DNA of 64,000 nt from Asterochloris sp. CNOR1 (lineage: Eukaryota; Chlorophyta; Trebouxiophyceae; Trebouxiales; Trebouxiaceae), in the NCBI GenBank assembly GCA_963969365.1, contig OZ017760.1:2046001-2110000 (forward strand). The letters run 5' to 3'. Positions 11,285 to 24,200 of the stretch are shown in pieces. The first letter of the stretch is position 1. Every line of letters begins with the position of its first letter. Both the position numbers and the translations under genes were made by a program. The notes under the pieces were generated by a model, which made no database searches, had not been told where the DNA came from, and worked only from the letters and a program-made list of their open reading frames with translations.

Positions 11285-14200
11285 ATGGATGAACACCACG
11301 ATCGACAGGAGCAGCAAGAGAATACTAATGGAGCACTATTACGCCTTGCCGATATCAAGGGCTCGCTCCAGATGTTGCAGGCTGTCAAGTCTCCAGCCAA
11401 GCAGGTCAGTAAACTCAGCAAGAGTGCTGCCTGCAAATCAGGCAGCACTGTGGTCCGCTTGCATTGATCGCATGCTGTGTCTGAACCTTTGCGCTGAGTA
11501 CCTGCCTACTGCAGCAAGCCACTGTGATCATAGAGCAGAGCGGCCTGTCCATCAGATGGGAGGATGCCAGCAAGACGCTGCAGTCCTCCATTTTCCTCAG
11601 GACATCAGTGAGCCATCAGCCTGATCTGGCCACAGCATCTGCTGGCTTCAAACCCATTGTGTGCTGTCCGCAGCACTCTGCTGTGAATGTCCAAGCAGCC
11701 AGATGCTTTGTAGAGCACGCCCGGACATGGCAGTAGGCTCTTGATGTCATGCAGATTTTTAGTGCATTCACGCTGAGGGGCCCCAAGCAGATGTTTGGAG
11801 TCCACCTGGGCGTGCTCACAGACACGCTGCAGGTGTTTGTGGCCACTGGGATTGAGCTGCAGCTCAAGTATCCAGGCATCAACAGCGACCTAGAGTGCCA
11901 GTGAGTGGTGTTTGGAGTGCAATCAGATAAGAACTTCACCCCTCGCACTTCTAGAATGTACCTGAGCCCTGGCTCCCTATTGTCAGCAGGCTGCTGATGG
12001 ACATCAGTGCGATTGTGCTGGCCAGCAGGGCCACTGCAGCGCTGCTTTCTCAAGCTGTGCAACGGCAGACGGCCAGTGTTCAATCGGCCCATAGGAGGGT
12101 GCCCTGCATCTTGATCTGTGTTGCCACAGCAGCCTGTGTCTGCAGGGCTAGTGCCGTCCAGTGGTCGGCGCCGCCCCAGCTGGCGGGGCTACCAGAGTGT
12201 TTCTCAAAGCCATGCTGGCATGCAACAACTCCCATGAATCATTTCGTCCCTCCCTGTTGAGGTGCTGCCACTGCCCTGTGCAGGATGCAGGACCGGTCTG
12301 GAGCCAACAGCGAGTTTGGGGGCACCCACACAGAAGTCAACCTGACAGCCAGGGTGGACAGCATTGAGATGCAGCCTCTGAGGGACTGGGCCGACCACTG
12401 GAAGGAGCCCCACAGCTACTTCCTGGCACCTGGTGAGGGCTGTGCCTTCGCTGTGGGCATGGCCTTTGTGGGAGCGGGGTCGCACCAGCCGAGCTGCTGC
12501 GTGGCTGAGATTGGTCGCAAATCATGCTCATGCAGCTCTGCGCTTGTTGAGGGCCCAAGGGGTGCTCAATCTTGCAATGAGAGAGACATGGGGCACGCAT
12601 CAGGCCTGCATCTGCCTGCCTGGCATTATAGCTTGTCTAGTCTGTGCATGCAGCAGATGCGCAGTGTACGTCTCGGTAGTCACAGATGAGCCCTGGTGCC
12701 CCTCAGACTGCCATCTGATGCTGCTGCAGGCGCAATCCAGAGTCTAGTGACTTGGGGGGTGCTGTTGGGGTCAAAAGTGGTGCCATATAGAAGTTGTGGT
12801 AAGCAGTGTGGGTACTGCTGCAGTAGCCTGTGCACCTTGGTATTGTTGCAAGGGCATTTGATTGGGATACTGAGGCCTGCGATGCTGCAGGAATGTCATG
12901 GAGCAGCATGCCCCCATTGATCGGTATGCCAGTGCCACAGCGGTCAGACGGCTATTGCAAAGTATTTCACAGGGCTTGCTCGCTGTCTGTGTCACAGGTG
13001 CCATCCTGAAGGAGATCATCGAGGATCTGGAGTGGGCGGCCTCTTCAACCAACTCCTGCGTGCGGGTGCGCCTGAAGAAAGACCCTCAGCAGCTGATTTT
13101 CAGCGGGGAGGGAGCTGGAGACCTCGAGGTGGGAGAGGGCTCCATCAAAGGTCTGTTTGGGGATGCGTGTGCCCAAGGCAATGTCTGGGCACAGCAGCTG
13201 TGTGCTGGGTCTGAGGGTCGCAAGGACGCGTGGGGTCGTTGCTTCGCTGCCTGGGGTGATTGCGCCAGCGCTCATCTTAATGTCGCTCTGCAAATTGAGG
13301 TGCCAGTCAGCAGTGTAATGCCACCTGGAAATGGGGCGAGCTTGCAGCCGTCATTGTGCGGCTCTGGAGTCGCAGTGTTCCAGCACCTGGGTCCTGCCAT
13401 ACTGCAGATCGAGGTGCCAGTCTGCGACCTGAACGGCTTCAAGTGTGCAGAGACCTCAGTCAGCCACCGTTACAAGTACAAGCACCTCAAAACTGCGCTG
13501 TCCAACATCCCTCAGAGGGACCCGGCTGCTGTCAACAGCAAGGTGGGCAGAACAGTCAGGACCCCTGGCTGCACCTGGCTGCACTGTGAGCACGCTGCAA
13601 GTGGGTGCAGTGCTGGGGCTGCCTTTTGGCTGCTTCCCGGGTCATGGCAGCCGGGCAGCGTAATGCCTCTTTCCATGCTGAGGGTTGCAGGTCACCTCAC
13701 TGCTGCCATTGCTCTGTAAAGGAGACTGGGCAGGGCGCAGCAGTGGCCTGCAGGTGCAGGCCTCTTTGCATCCCAGTCTTGTCATTGTGATCAAACAGCA
13801 TGGCTGCCTGCTGACGCGACCTGTCTTTCACATGTAGCAGCATGCAGGTGCTGAGGGACACAGAGGGCATGCTGTGATGCCTAGGCCAATGCATTCAGAG
13901 GATGACCACAGAACAAGGTTTGCTTAGGGCTCGAATGTGAAGCCTAGTGTGCAGGAGCTGACGGCTTGAGAGGGTCTTATGCATGGTCTAGGCAGTGTAT
14001 GCAGATGACTGGCAAAAGTGAGGTCTGCCCATGTTCCACATGTGAGAGCCTGATGTGCAGGTGCTAATTGACGCAGAGGGGATGATGAAGGTGACCCACA
14101 TGGTCCAGATGCCCAACCTGCAGCACGAGAATTGGGGGGCCATGCCCTCAGGCCATGACTCCTCGCAGCAGGTGGAGTTGCTGTCCTCTTTCTGGCATCA

Positions 14201-14702
14201 TAGCAGTGACCTCAAGAGTATTCTTGTCAGCATCCATTGCTTCCCACCTGAACTGTCTTTATGCTGGCACCTCAGCGCTGAGGCTGTGATGCTGGCACTG
14301 TTGGCACGTCTTTCTGCTGCTTGGGGGCTTGTAAAGGCACGCAGCATGTGTGCCAGGTGCCCCATGTGAGGAACTGCTCAAAGCCCTGCACCTCAAAGTC
14401 TATGCACGCTGCCTGCCCTGCAGACATCTGAAATGCTGCTGTGCCATCTACTGCTGCTGAGGCGATGCAGTGTCTGTGACCCAGGAACACACGGGCCACA
14501 GATCGCCTCACAACCTCGTGAAGCCAACAAGCCAAAGAATGCCTTTCCTGCAGGGGCAGGGCCACATGTGCGGCCTGCCAGCGCTTTTATGCCCCCCAAA
14601 AAGCTGAGCAGCATCTCCTGTGCGCTGCAGACGCAAGGGCCCAAGCTGGGAGTCATTCAGTGCATGCTCCTGAATGAGGGGGAGCTGGGCGAAGGTGACT
14701 GA
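11285..14702 (+). CDS. RAD1: Cell-cycle checkpoint protein RAD1 (9-1-1 clamp subunit), complete
   Basis: RAD1 forms the ring-shaped RAD9-RAD1-HUS1 clamp that is loaded at damaged DNA in the nucleus and activates checkpoint kinases. Eight exons join in phase to 318 aa, close to the family length of about 280-310: 11285-11404, 11515-11607, 11755-11900, 12284-12432, 12998-13128, 13408-13542, 14061-14171, 14631-14702. Matching blocks in order are LADIKGSLQMLQAVKSPAK, the GLSIRWEDASKTLQSSIFL strand, AILKEIIEDLEW, the GDLEIEVPVCDLNGF junction, YKYKHLKTALSNIP and VLIDAEGMMKVTHMVQ. The C-terminus ends acidic (NEGELGEGD), as in other RAD1 proteins. Start: the only in-frame ATG close before the conserved region. 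Partial copies of exon borders sit in introns 5 and 6 (see findings). Confidence 0.95.
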
Positions 14703-15281
14703 CCTGCGTCAGACTAGTCCCAGGACTTGAAGGTCCTGAAAACAACTTTGTGGTGCTGACGGCACGCCTGCAGCCCACTGAGAAGCTGGAGGCATGTGGT
14801 TGGACGATACGGCTGCCGCAGCTGAGCATGCTCTGATCAGCACCATTCAATATCATACGTGAGCAACAGGTCATCTGTTGGCCATGTATCCTGGCAGCCA
14901 CAGGTCAGAATGGTGTCAGAAAGTTGGGACAGTGCAGCCCTTTGCCGCTGGGCAGGGCAGGTGGCTCACCTTTGACGCCCCCTCACATAGAGGGTTCAAG
15001 AGCCTGGCATTGAACCCCTTGAAGGCCTGAAGCTGCCTGGCGTGATGGTATCCCACAACAAGCTTGTGAAATCTCATAACATATGCGCAAAAAGTGAAAG
15101 GCAATTTTCAGGAGGGAGGGCAGACTTCACAAGCAGTTGACAAAGCATGCGTTCAAAGGCGGCCAGGCTTGGCACCTGCAGCTGCATTTGGTGAGCCACC
15201 CAGCTCCACATCTCCCCACCCAGCATCAGCCCTGCACGTACAAGCACCTTTGCTCAGCTGGAATTCTGAACATGGCCTACT
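14703..15281. other. Short spacer between convergent RAD1 and LRR gene
   Basis: RAD1 (plus) ends at 14702 and the LRR gene (minus) probably ends at 15282, so this should hold both 3' ends. I see no exon or clear poly(A) signal here. Confidence 0.5.
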
Positions 15282-18200
15282 TTACTCGGGTGGCAACCTG
15301 CCATACGACGCAGCATGTTTCAAGCCACAGCCAAATTGCCACAAAGAGCCTCACCAAGCGGGTTCCAATTGGCTGCACCAACTCGGCATCTCTTACCTTT
15401 TGCCTGAGAAGCTAGGTATCTGGCCCTGCGACTCAGGCGCATGCTCCACTGGCATGATGGCGCTGAAGGATTGGTCATACTTGCTGCCACCCCAGTTGTC
15501 ACTGGTTCCTGCAGGCGGCAGCAAACTCAAGCGCAGCTAGGGGGCAAAGCACAGCCTGGCTGCCCCAGAGCTTCAGCATCCCTGCAGATACTGGCTTGAC
15601 AGATGAAGAGATGCAAGTCACGAATGGGCAATACGCGAGGCAGCAACTCAGGAGACACCACTCAGTCAAATGCAGACTGATTCTGTTGTTGCATCTAAAG
15701 ATTACGCTCTGCCTGCAGGGGCCGCCTGGGCCTTTGGATGCTTACAGGCACAGGAGCAGCTACCCCCTCAATGCAGTCGACACGCCCAACTCACCAACTG
15801 CCTGCTGGTAGCGCCGGGGCTTGATGTAGTTTCGGTAGTACCAGTAGTATGCACAGCCCCCACCCGCAATCAGGGCTGTCAGAATGACGATGATGGCCCA
15901 CCGCCCCGTAGCACCCAAGTGGTGACTAGTGCCTGCAGGGCAGCTCAGGACATGTGATCGGGGTGGACTGCGCATTGACAAGTTGCACGATGGAAGCCAC
16001 CGACGCCCCAAGGGTCATCAAATGTAGCTTGATGGTCACAGTTGCACCAGTCCCCAAGTATTGGCCACAGCCAGGAAGCACAGTGAACGTGATGCCAGGG
16101 CATCAGCCTTAGCATGTGGCAGGTGCTGCTGCAGGCAGCAGTGTTGAGGTGCTGCTGCCTGCCCTCACCAAGCAGCAGACAGAATGTCTCAATGCAGAGA
16201 CGGTGATGCGCTCTAATCATCCAGACCTTGCCAGCCTCTGTGACACGAGCATTTCGTATGCACAGCTCTCAGAGCATCTCAAGTGCCTACAGCGTGCCAG
16301 GCCCCCGCGCACATACTTGTGCGCACACAATGAATTTTGTGCTCCACATCCCCCATTGGCTTCAGAGCAAGGTCAGCAGGCAGAGGGCCCACAGTGGCAG
16401 CATGGCATTGTCGCGGAACCCGTGCAGCCATGAGGCTAAGCCCCTGTGACCAATGAGAGGTCTGACGGACGCTGTAACTGTCAGACTGACTGTCAGGACA
16501 CCTGGCGTACCCATGCATGAGGCCACGCTCACCAGCCTCTGCGACCACCAGGAGGTCGGACACATTCTTCAGGGGCGTGGCGTTGCTGATGTCCATGGAG
16601 GCGGCCGTGCTGTAGCACTGCATGCCGGCCAGACGCCCGTCGGTGGGCACACGGATGACAGAAATGGTCCCCACTGGGCACACCAGGGCGTTGCCCTGCA
16701 GGACAGGATTACAGAGGCAGGTCGATTGCTAGGACTGACTGTCCCCACTGGGCACACCAGGGCGTTGCCCTGCAGGAGAGGTGTGCACAGGCAGGTTGGT
16801 TGCTTTGAAAGACTGTCCCCACTGGGCACACCAGGGCTTTGCCCTGCAGAGCAGGAGTACAGAGGCAGGTAGATTGCTAGAACAGACTGTCCCCACTGGG
16901 CACACCAGGGCGTTGCCCTGCAGGAGAGGTGTGCACAGGCAGTTGGTTCCTAAGAGTAGCGGTCCCCACTGGGCACACCAGGGCGATACCCTGCAGGACA
17001 GGAATACATATGCAGGTTGAGTCCGTGCTGACCCCTCAAGGCAGTGGTGTCTTGCTGTGCCAGAGGTCAGGTTGTGCACAACTGGCCGCCGCCCCGCAGA
17101 GAAGCACCAGTGGCAGTCGTGGCATGCTGGGGCCGTGCGGCAGCAGGGCAGGCCAACTGCAGAGTGGGCTGCCTGTGCTGTACATGACCAGCACTCCTGT
17201 GAGTCAGTCCCTTGGCAAGGCTGGGAGGCAGGTTGGTGCTGCAGATGCTGACTGACACGGGCAGACAGTAGCTCCAGCAGCTCAGCTAGATCCGCATTGC
17301 TGCAAGCTGTGGAGCGCCTTCATCAGCCTGCCTGCCTGGGGGCCCCTCCCACCCCCACAGCTGCTGCTGCACATGTCATGGCGCCTGAGGCCTGGAGGCA
17401 CTGCAAGGCTGCAGAAGCTGAGCTACACTGGCAGACAGTAGGTGCAGCTGCAGCAGCACAGCGACAGCACTCTGCTGCATGCTGTGAGCGCCGTCCTCTA
17501 TGTGCTTCCCCGGGCCACTGTCCGACCCCACAGATGTTGCTGCACATTCATGCTCACATGAGGCTGGGACAGTCCACTGTGGCACATGCTGACTGATACA
17601 GGCAGACGACATGTGCAGCTGCACCAGCTCAACTACAAAACATTCTTGGAAGCTGTGGGCGGCTATCCTGTGCCTGGCGACATGATATTCTGCAGCTGTC
17701 GCTGCACTTGTCAATGCCATGCACAGTCTCGTGAGGCACTCACTCACCAGGTTTTTTAAATAGGCACAGCCGCTGACAGCGTGTCAAGGCCTCCCCAAGG
17801 ACCCCTCAGGCAACCTCACAGGACTGCCTGACACAGTGGCAAACACTCATGCAGCATGGCACGCAGTAGAACTGCACGCCTGCCAGCACAGATGTGGTGC
17901 CCAGATCTGAGCCCTCACCGACATGTTGGCAGTGATGTACTCGGGTGCAGCCGCCACCTTGGTGACCAGCCACGCGGGGAACACCCCAGCAAAGGCGTTG
18001 GCTGACAGGTCAAAGGCCTTGGGCACGTCCAGGCGCACCTGCATCGCAACGTCAAAGGTGCCTCTGACAACAGTTTCTGTTGTGCAGCTGATGGGGGCCT
18101 TGTCTGCAGCATAGAGAAATGTTCCTGCTGCCTGGAGTTCCTACAGGAACTGAGCACCATCAGCAGGGGAGCAACTTGGTTTCAGTGCAACATCTGGACG

Positions 18201-21200
18201 TGAAACCAGCTTGCAGCGGGACTTGCACAGGACACCTGAACCACGGGCCAACCATTCTGCACAGCGAGCAGCACCCAGTGGGCAGGACAACTTCTGTGGG
18301 CGGTCAAGGTGATGTGGTTCTTGGGCAAATCTGGCTAATATCAGACGACTAGGGCCAGACCAGGAGACCATAAGAATGGCTAGGCAATGGGGCCATTGGG
18401 ACATGAGCAGGCACTCCCTTAGGCATCAAGTGGTAGGGCAGAGGCTTGGGAACAGGAGGGCACATGCCTGGCGACCCAGTGCTGGTTCAATACTGTTGCA
18501 AACAATCTCATCACCGCAGACAGATATCACAAGATGCACTCCCTCAGCCTCTCCCTGCTTGATGCTGTGCAGGCACAGGGCTCCATGCTACGGTCTTTTG
18601 TTTGAATTTTGCTTTGCTTGGCGCTTCTCAGGACATCATCAGCCCCCTTGCTTCAAGATGTGCAGGCAGAAGCCCTAACCCTGGCATGCCGCATGGGTAC
18701 AGAGTCAGGAGTCTCCATGCAGATCACGAGCAAAGTCTGCACACCTGCTCGCTGGGAGCATCCTCATCCAGCTGAAAGATGCCCAGCCGACCCAAGTTCT
18801 TGGCGGCTGTGGGGTCGCCTGCAGAGGCAGTGGGGGCAGGCTGCACTTGCCTGCTGCACATGCCTGGCAAGCAGCTCCCTGCTGATGGGTGAGCAGGCAG
18901 CTCCTGCTGTCAGCGGCCACAGTCTCCCCAGCAAAGCAACGCGATAACAGCTTGAGGCCAGGCATGCAGAACCTGCGCCAGCTGGCAAGGTCACAGCCTC
19001 GCCAAACCTGCCATGCAGTTACTGCTCTGTTGAAGGGCGGCACAGCCACCCAGCAGCTCTCAATCTGCTTGTTTGCAGCCTCTACAGCAAGGCTGTCGCC
19101 AGATGCGCCACCTTCCGAAGTGGGTGTGCACTGCACATTTCAGCCTGGCTGTGGGAGGCGCATCCTCAACACGAAGTCTGTTGCTAGGTCACGACAGCTC
19201 CCTATGTAGGCGCCCGTCCCACCTGTCAGCTTGTTGTGAGAGGCGTTGAAGGAGCGCATGCGCGAGTTCAGGTCGTCCCGGTCGTCCAGCGCAACAAAGG
19301 CAAACTCCACGAGGTCCCCTGACAGCTGGTTGCTGCTGAGGTCCAGGACCACCAGCCGCTGCAGGGCAGCCAGGCTGCTGGGCACAATGCCTGCAATAAC
19401 AGGGGCAGCAAAACGTCAGTATTGGACCATGCAGGGGGCTAGGGCCAACCCACCAGTTGCTGCAGCTCAGCCAGGGGGCTGGGCACCTGCCTGCAGTAGA
19501 TGGTGCCAGCGCAATCAGTCAGTTGTGGGACCATGCAGGGTGCGAGGGCCATAGTCACCAGCCGCTGCTGGGCAGTCAGGCTGCTGGGCACACTGCCGGC
19601 GGGGGACAGGGGCAGCACTGTTGAACGTGTGACCATGCAGCCTGCGCAGGTCCACGTAATCGCTGCTGAAGTTTTAGAACATCAGGGGCTGCTGGGGAGC
19701 CAGGGTGCAGAGTGGGCTGCCTGCACAGACAGAAACAGACAGAAACATTGTAGTTGAGGACTAGCCATGCAGTCTGCGAGAAGGCCAGATGCAAGGTCAG
19801 CTGCACCTGACTGCAGCATCACCAGCCACCCCAGGGTGGCCAGCAAACTCAGCTGAACTGTAGTCCATGCAAAACATTCAGAACGGGACCACCAGGCTCC
19901 GCTGGGGTCTGCGGGCGCAAGGCAGGTTGCCTCCACCATGCAGCCTTGGGATGGGGCTCTGGCTACCTCCTGTGACCAGGGACTTTTGAGGGCAGAACAA
20001 GGCCCTTGGCAGAGACAACATGTCCTGCCCTGCACCCCTGGCATGTACTGACTCACTGGCAGGGGCCAGGCTTACCTGTCAGCTGGTTGGAGTGTACGTC
20101 AAGGTCTGTCAGCGTGACAGCCTGGCTCCAGTCAGCTGGGAGGGTGCCATTCAGGCTGTTGTGCGAGACATTCAGCTTCATAAGCATGCTGTTGACTGCC
20201 AGGCCTGCATGCATACACAGGGCCACCTGCACCCCGATCTGGCCAGCTTCTGCTGCAGCGAGGGCATTGCACTTCTGCTGAAAGTGCTACGTCAGGCACT
20301 CAGCACATCTCCAGTTAGCATGCAAGGATCTGAGCAATGCCGTTCAGCAGGGTGCCTGTGCAGACGTGCCTAACATCTGATGCACAAGCAAGCAAAACAA
20401 AACTCACTGATGTTAAGGTTGCCGGCAAGCAAATTCTCTGAGACGTCGATTGTCCTCACAGCTGGAAGGCTGCCTGCACAACACACAGACCCCTGGTCAG
20501 CAATATTTGCAACCATGTCGTACACACCACTGAGCATCAGGTGTAGCAGGAGCACTTCAGCAAGGGCTAAAGCAACCTGAGATGCTGGAGTCCTGCCGCA
20601 TAGGCAGGAGTGCCCACAGGTTCTGTAATCCATTAGCTGGCAGAGGTCTGAGTAGCACTATTCAGTCACCCCAGCTGCCAGGAATGGTGCCAAGCCACAC
20701 CTAAGCACTACTTGCAGCTTGTGCACCATGTAACTCAAGCCAACTGCGAGAACCGAGGTGGCCAAGTCATGCCACAATCCTTTCTTTCTCCTGACTCACC
20801 TTGGTAGGTAAAATATGCAAGGTCCCACTACAGCGTCGGCGGTGTGTGTCTGTAGTGCACAACTTGATGCACCGCTTCAGACTCACCCTGGCTGCCAGGG
20901 CAATTCTAGGCCATACCAAAGACTATTTGTGCACTGCAGCACTTACCCCAGCTGCCAGGGAGGGTGCCAGTCAGGCTGTTCTCCTGCAGTTTAAGCGTCA
21001 TGAGCTCCACCATGGTGGAAGGCAGTTGAGGCAGGGGCCCAGTGAGCGCGTTGTCACTCAGATCCACTGCCACCAGGTGGGCAGCCCTGCTGAAGTCGGG
21101 AAGTGTGCCTGACAGCTTCGTGCTGTTCTGCAGCGGGCAGCGAACAATAATAAAGTGACCTGGGCAGCGCTGAGAGAGGTCAAGATGCTGCGCAGTGGGC

Positions 21201-24200
21201 AAGTGGCAGTCAGCCAGATGGGCTGCCCTGCTGAAGTCGGGCAATGTGCCTGACAGTCTGATGCTGCTCAGCCTCTGTGGGCACAGATCAGTGGTGCGTC
21301 CCGGCACCAGATGCCGTGGCTGCCAGCACACCCCCTGGCAGCTGTGCATGCCAGTGATCAGTGGGCAAGGTTTCCTGGCAATCTCAATGGTTCAGTTGAG
21401 CTCAGGAAGTCGCCCTTCCTGAGTGCGTCTGCAACAAGCAATGACTGCAATGGCCTCACCTCCTGATCGGGTGCCAGGAAGGCCGTGAGGAGGCTGCCCC
21501 GTGCCAGCGTGGGGATGGTCCCGTGCAGGGAGTTACCCCCCAGGTACAGCTCCTCCAGGGAGGTGCTGCCCATGAGGCAGGCTGGGATGCTGCAGAAGCA
21601 GAGAGAAGCCTGTGAGCAATGACTGCAGGCGGCGTTGTATTGCAACATATCCAAAAGTAGATGCTGCCCATGAGGCAGGCTGAGGTGCTGCATGCAGCAT
21701 GCATATACACACAAAACTTACAACAAGTGCTGATCCATGGGCAGGGGAGGATGTTACAGGCAGCGTGAGGGCTGATTCGAAAAAAGGACACAGCATGCAG
21801 AGGGTGCCATCAGCGCACTGCTGCTCCATGAGGCAGACCAGAACGCTGCAGATGCAGGCAGCAGCCTGTCACCAGTTGCTGCAGAGAGACGCAGCCACCA
21901 GTCACAAGCATGTGCCCACGAGGTGAAATGACGGCACAGAGCAGGCGGTGGGATAACAATATCCCTTGCAGGCCAGGATGGACTAGCATGAGTCACTCCA
22001 GAAGCAGCTGGCAGCGACCCAGAACCCAGAAAGCGCCCGATGTCGAAGAGGTGCAGGAACCCAGCACAGAACAGTCTGACACTGCTCCAGCTGGCAGCCA
22101 AGAAGCTCAAATGCTGGTAGCGCACTCTGAGGGAATTGCAAGGACAAGGCAGAGACTGCCCACCTGCCAGTCAGCTTGTTGTCGGTGAGGTGCAGGGAGG
22201 TGACGCCTGACAGGCCGCAGGCAGCTGACAGGTTGCCTGTGATGGTATTGTTCGTAAGGGACAGGTGGTGCAGGTGGGAAGTGGCTGGCTGCAGGGCGGT
22301 GGCAATGGCTGCAATGCTGCAGGGAACAGGAAATGACTGGGTGAGTATGATGCTGACACTGACCGCCGGTGCATCTGGGGGTGCCACACATCCTCAGTCT
22401 GCACATCCTCAAGCAGGATGCAAGAGGCGATCAGGCCAGGCAGCCGGCCATTGCTGGCAAAGGCCAGACTCACAATGACAGGGGAGCTCATACAGCGCAA
22501 GCCAACAGTGGCCACTGCCACTTACTCGCCGGTTATGGAGTTCCCAGACAGGTCCACGCGTTGCAGCCCCGGAAACTGCACCAGCTGGGCTGTGGGGGCT
22601 GAGCAGGTCAGCCCAGCGGAGGGCCACCCCGCCCACCTCAGCTGGCCACCCCTGCACCAGACGTGGTGTTGCTGTTCGTGCAGGGGCCACCACATGCAGA
22701 CGTGCATACACCAGTCAGAGTGCAGCGCATCAGCACGGGACCATTGGCCCTGCAGGTCACTGGGTTGCTTGCATGCGTCCAAGGCGTCACGACAGCGCAG
22801 CCCATGATAGCGCATGCCGCCAGAGTGAACAACAGGGGCCGGTGGTGCATGTATCGCAGGGCTGTCTGCCAGATGCCCAATGCAGACCCACCTCTTTGTC
22901 AGCCCCTGCCTAAACTTCAGGCTTTGACCAGCCTGCTGCTGGTGACAAGCACTTGCAGGATGCAGGTGATGGGCTGCAAGCACCCCCTCCTCAAAGTGCA
23001 ACACTGGCATGGGGCCCCACTGCATCCACTGAGGCCGCTTGCGACAGCTTCTCACAATGTGCAGATGTTGGGCCGGATGTAGCAGTAGTTTGGATTGGTG
23101 GAGTTGTCCGAATCCAGCAGCGTCATCGGCCAGTCCTCCTTCAGGCCCAGGCATGTCGTCTCATCTTCATCCTCGCAGCAGTTGAGCAGCAGCTGCCCCA
23201 TGGCCTCAGCCTCCGCTGCAGCCAGCTGACGCTCCTGCACAGACGGAGGGGAAGTCTGTCTTCGAGCTGGCAGTGGCAAGGATGGGTGTGCAGCTGCCGG
23301 CATGGGACCTCAGTGCTGCCGTTGCCACTTTGGACTGCCAAGTCTAGAGCTGCCTGTGCCCAGATCAGGCAGCACAGTGCCCGAACTGCAAAGCCGGTGC
23401 CATACAGGAGGAGACCTCGGCTTATGCGTCCAGACCCTAAAGCAGTGTGGGTGAGCGTGGCAGATGCTGTGACCAAGCCAGATGTGATGGCATCACATGG
23501 GACTGTCATGCCTCATCAGACTCTGAGAGCTCACCGCAATGCTGGCCACGGCCACCACATCATAGGTGGCTGTGGGGGTGTAGGCAGTGACCACAATGTG
23601 GTAGGCCCCTGGCACAAGCTCTGTCCTGCAGAGACACACAGTTCCTCATGTGGGCACTCATCTGCCAGGCTGGTGACGCGTGGCTCTGACAACAAGGGCT
23701 GGACCTGCAGGGCCTTGGTGGGCTGGCCTCCATGAAAGCAGAGGTGTGCTGCTGGCGTCTGCAGCCAGATAGTGCTGACACTGCACTGTCTCAGCAGATG
23801 CTGTCAGTCAGCAGCAGCAGCAGCAGCATCTGAAGTGAAACCCTCATAGGCAACAGAGGAGGGCGGAGCGGCATGCCTTTGCAGCCTGCTCTGTGTCCAT
23901 ACGAATACACAGGGCGCACCTGTAGACCTTTGCAGCCTGCTCTGCGGCTAACAGAGTACACGTGGTGCACCTGTAGACCATGGAGCTCTATGCCAATGCA
24001 AAGCCACATGGCTCACCTGTAGACCATTCTGTGCCTCTGTGAATGCACATGGCTCACCTGTAGACCATGGCAATGTCGGTGCCTGAGCCCCAGCTGCTGC
24101 TTTGCACTGCAGCGCCCAAGTTCTTGGGCGGAATGATCATCCTGCAGCAGCAGGCGCCTGTCGTCGTCTGCCCAGATGCTGCGCGGTGGCGCTCAGTTGG

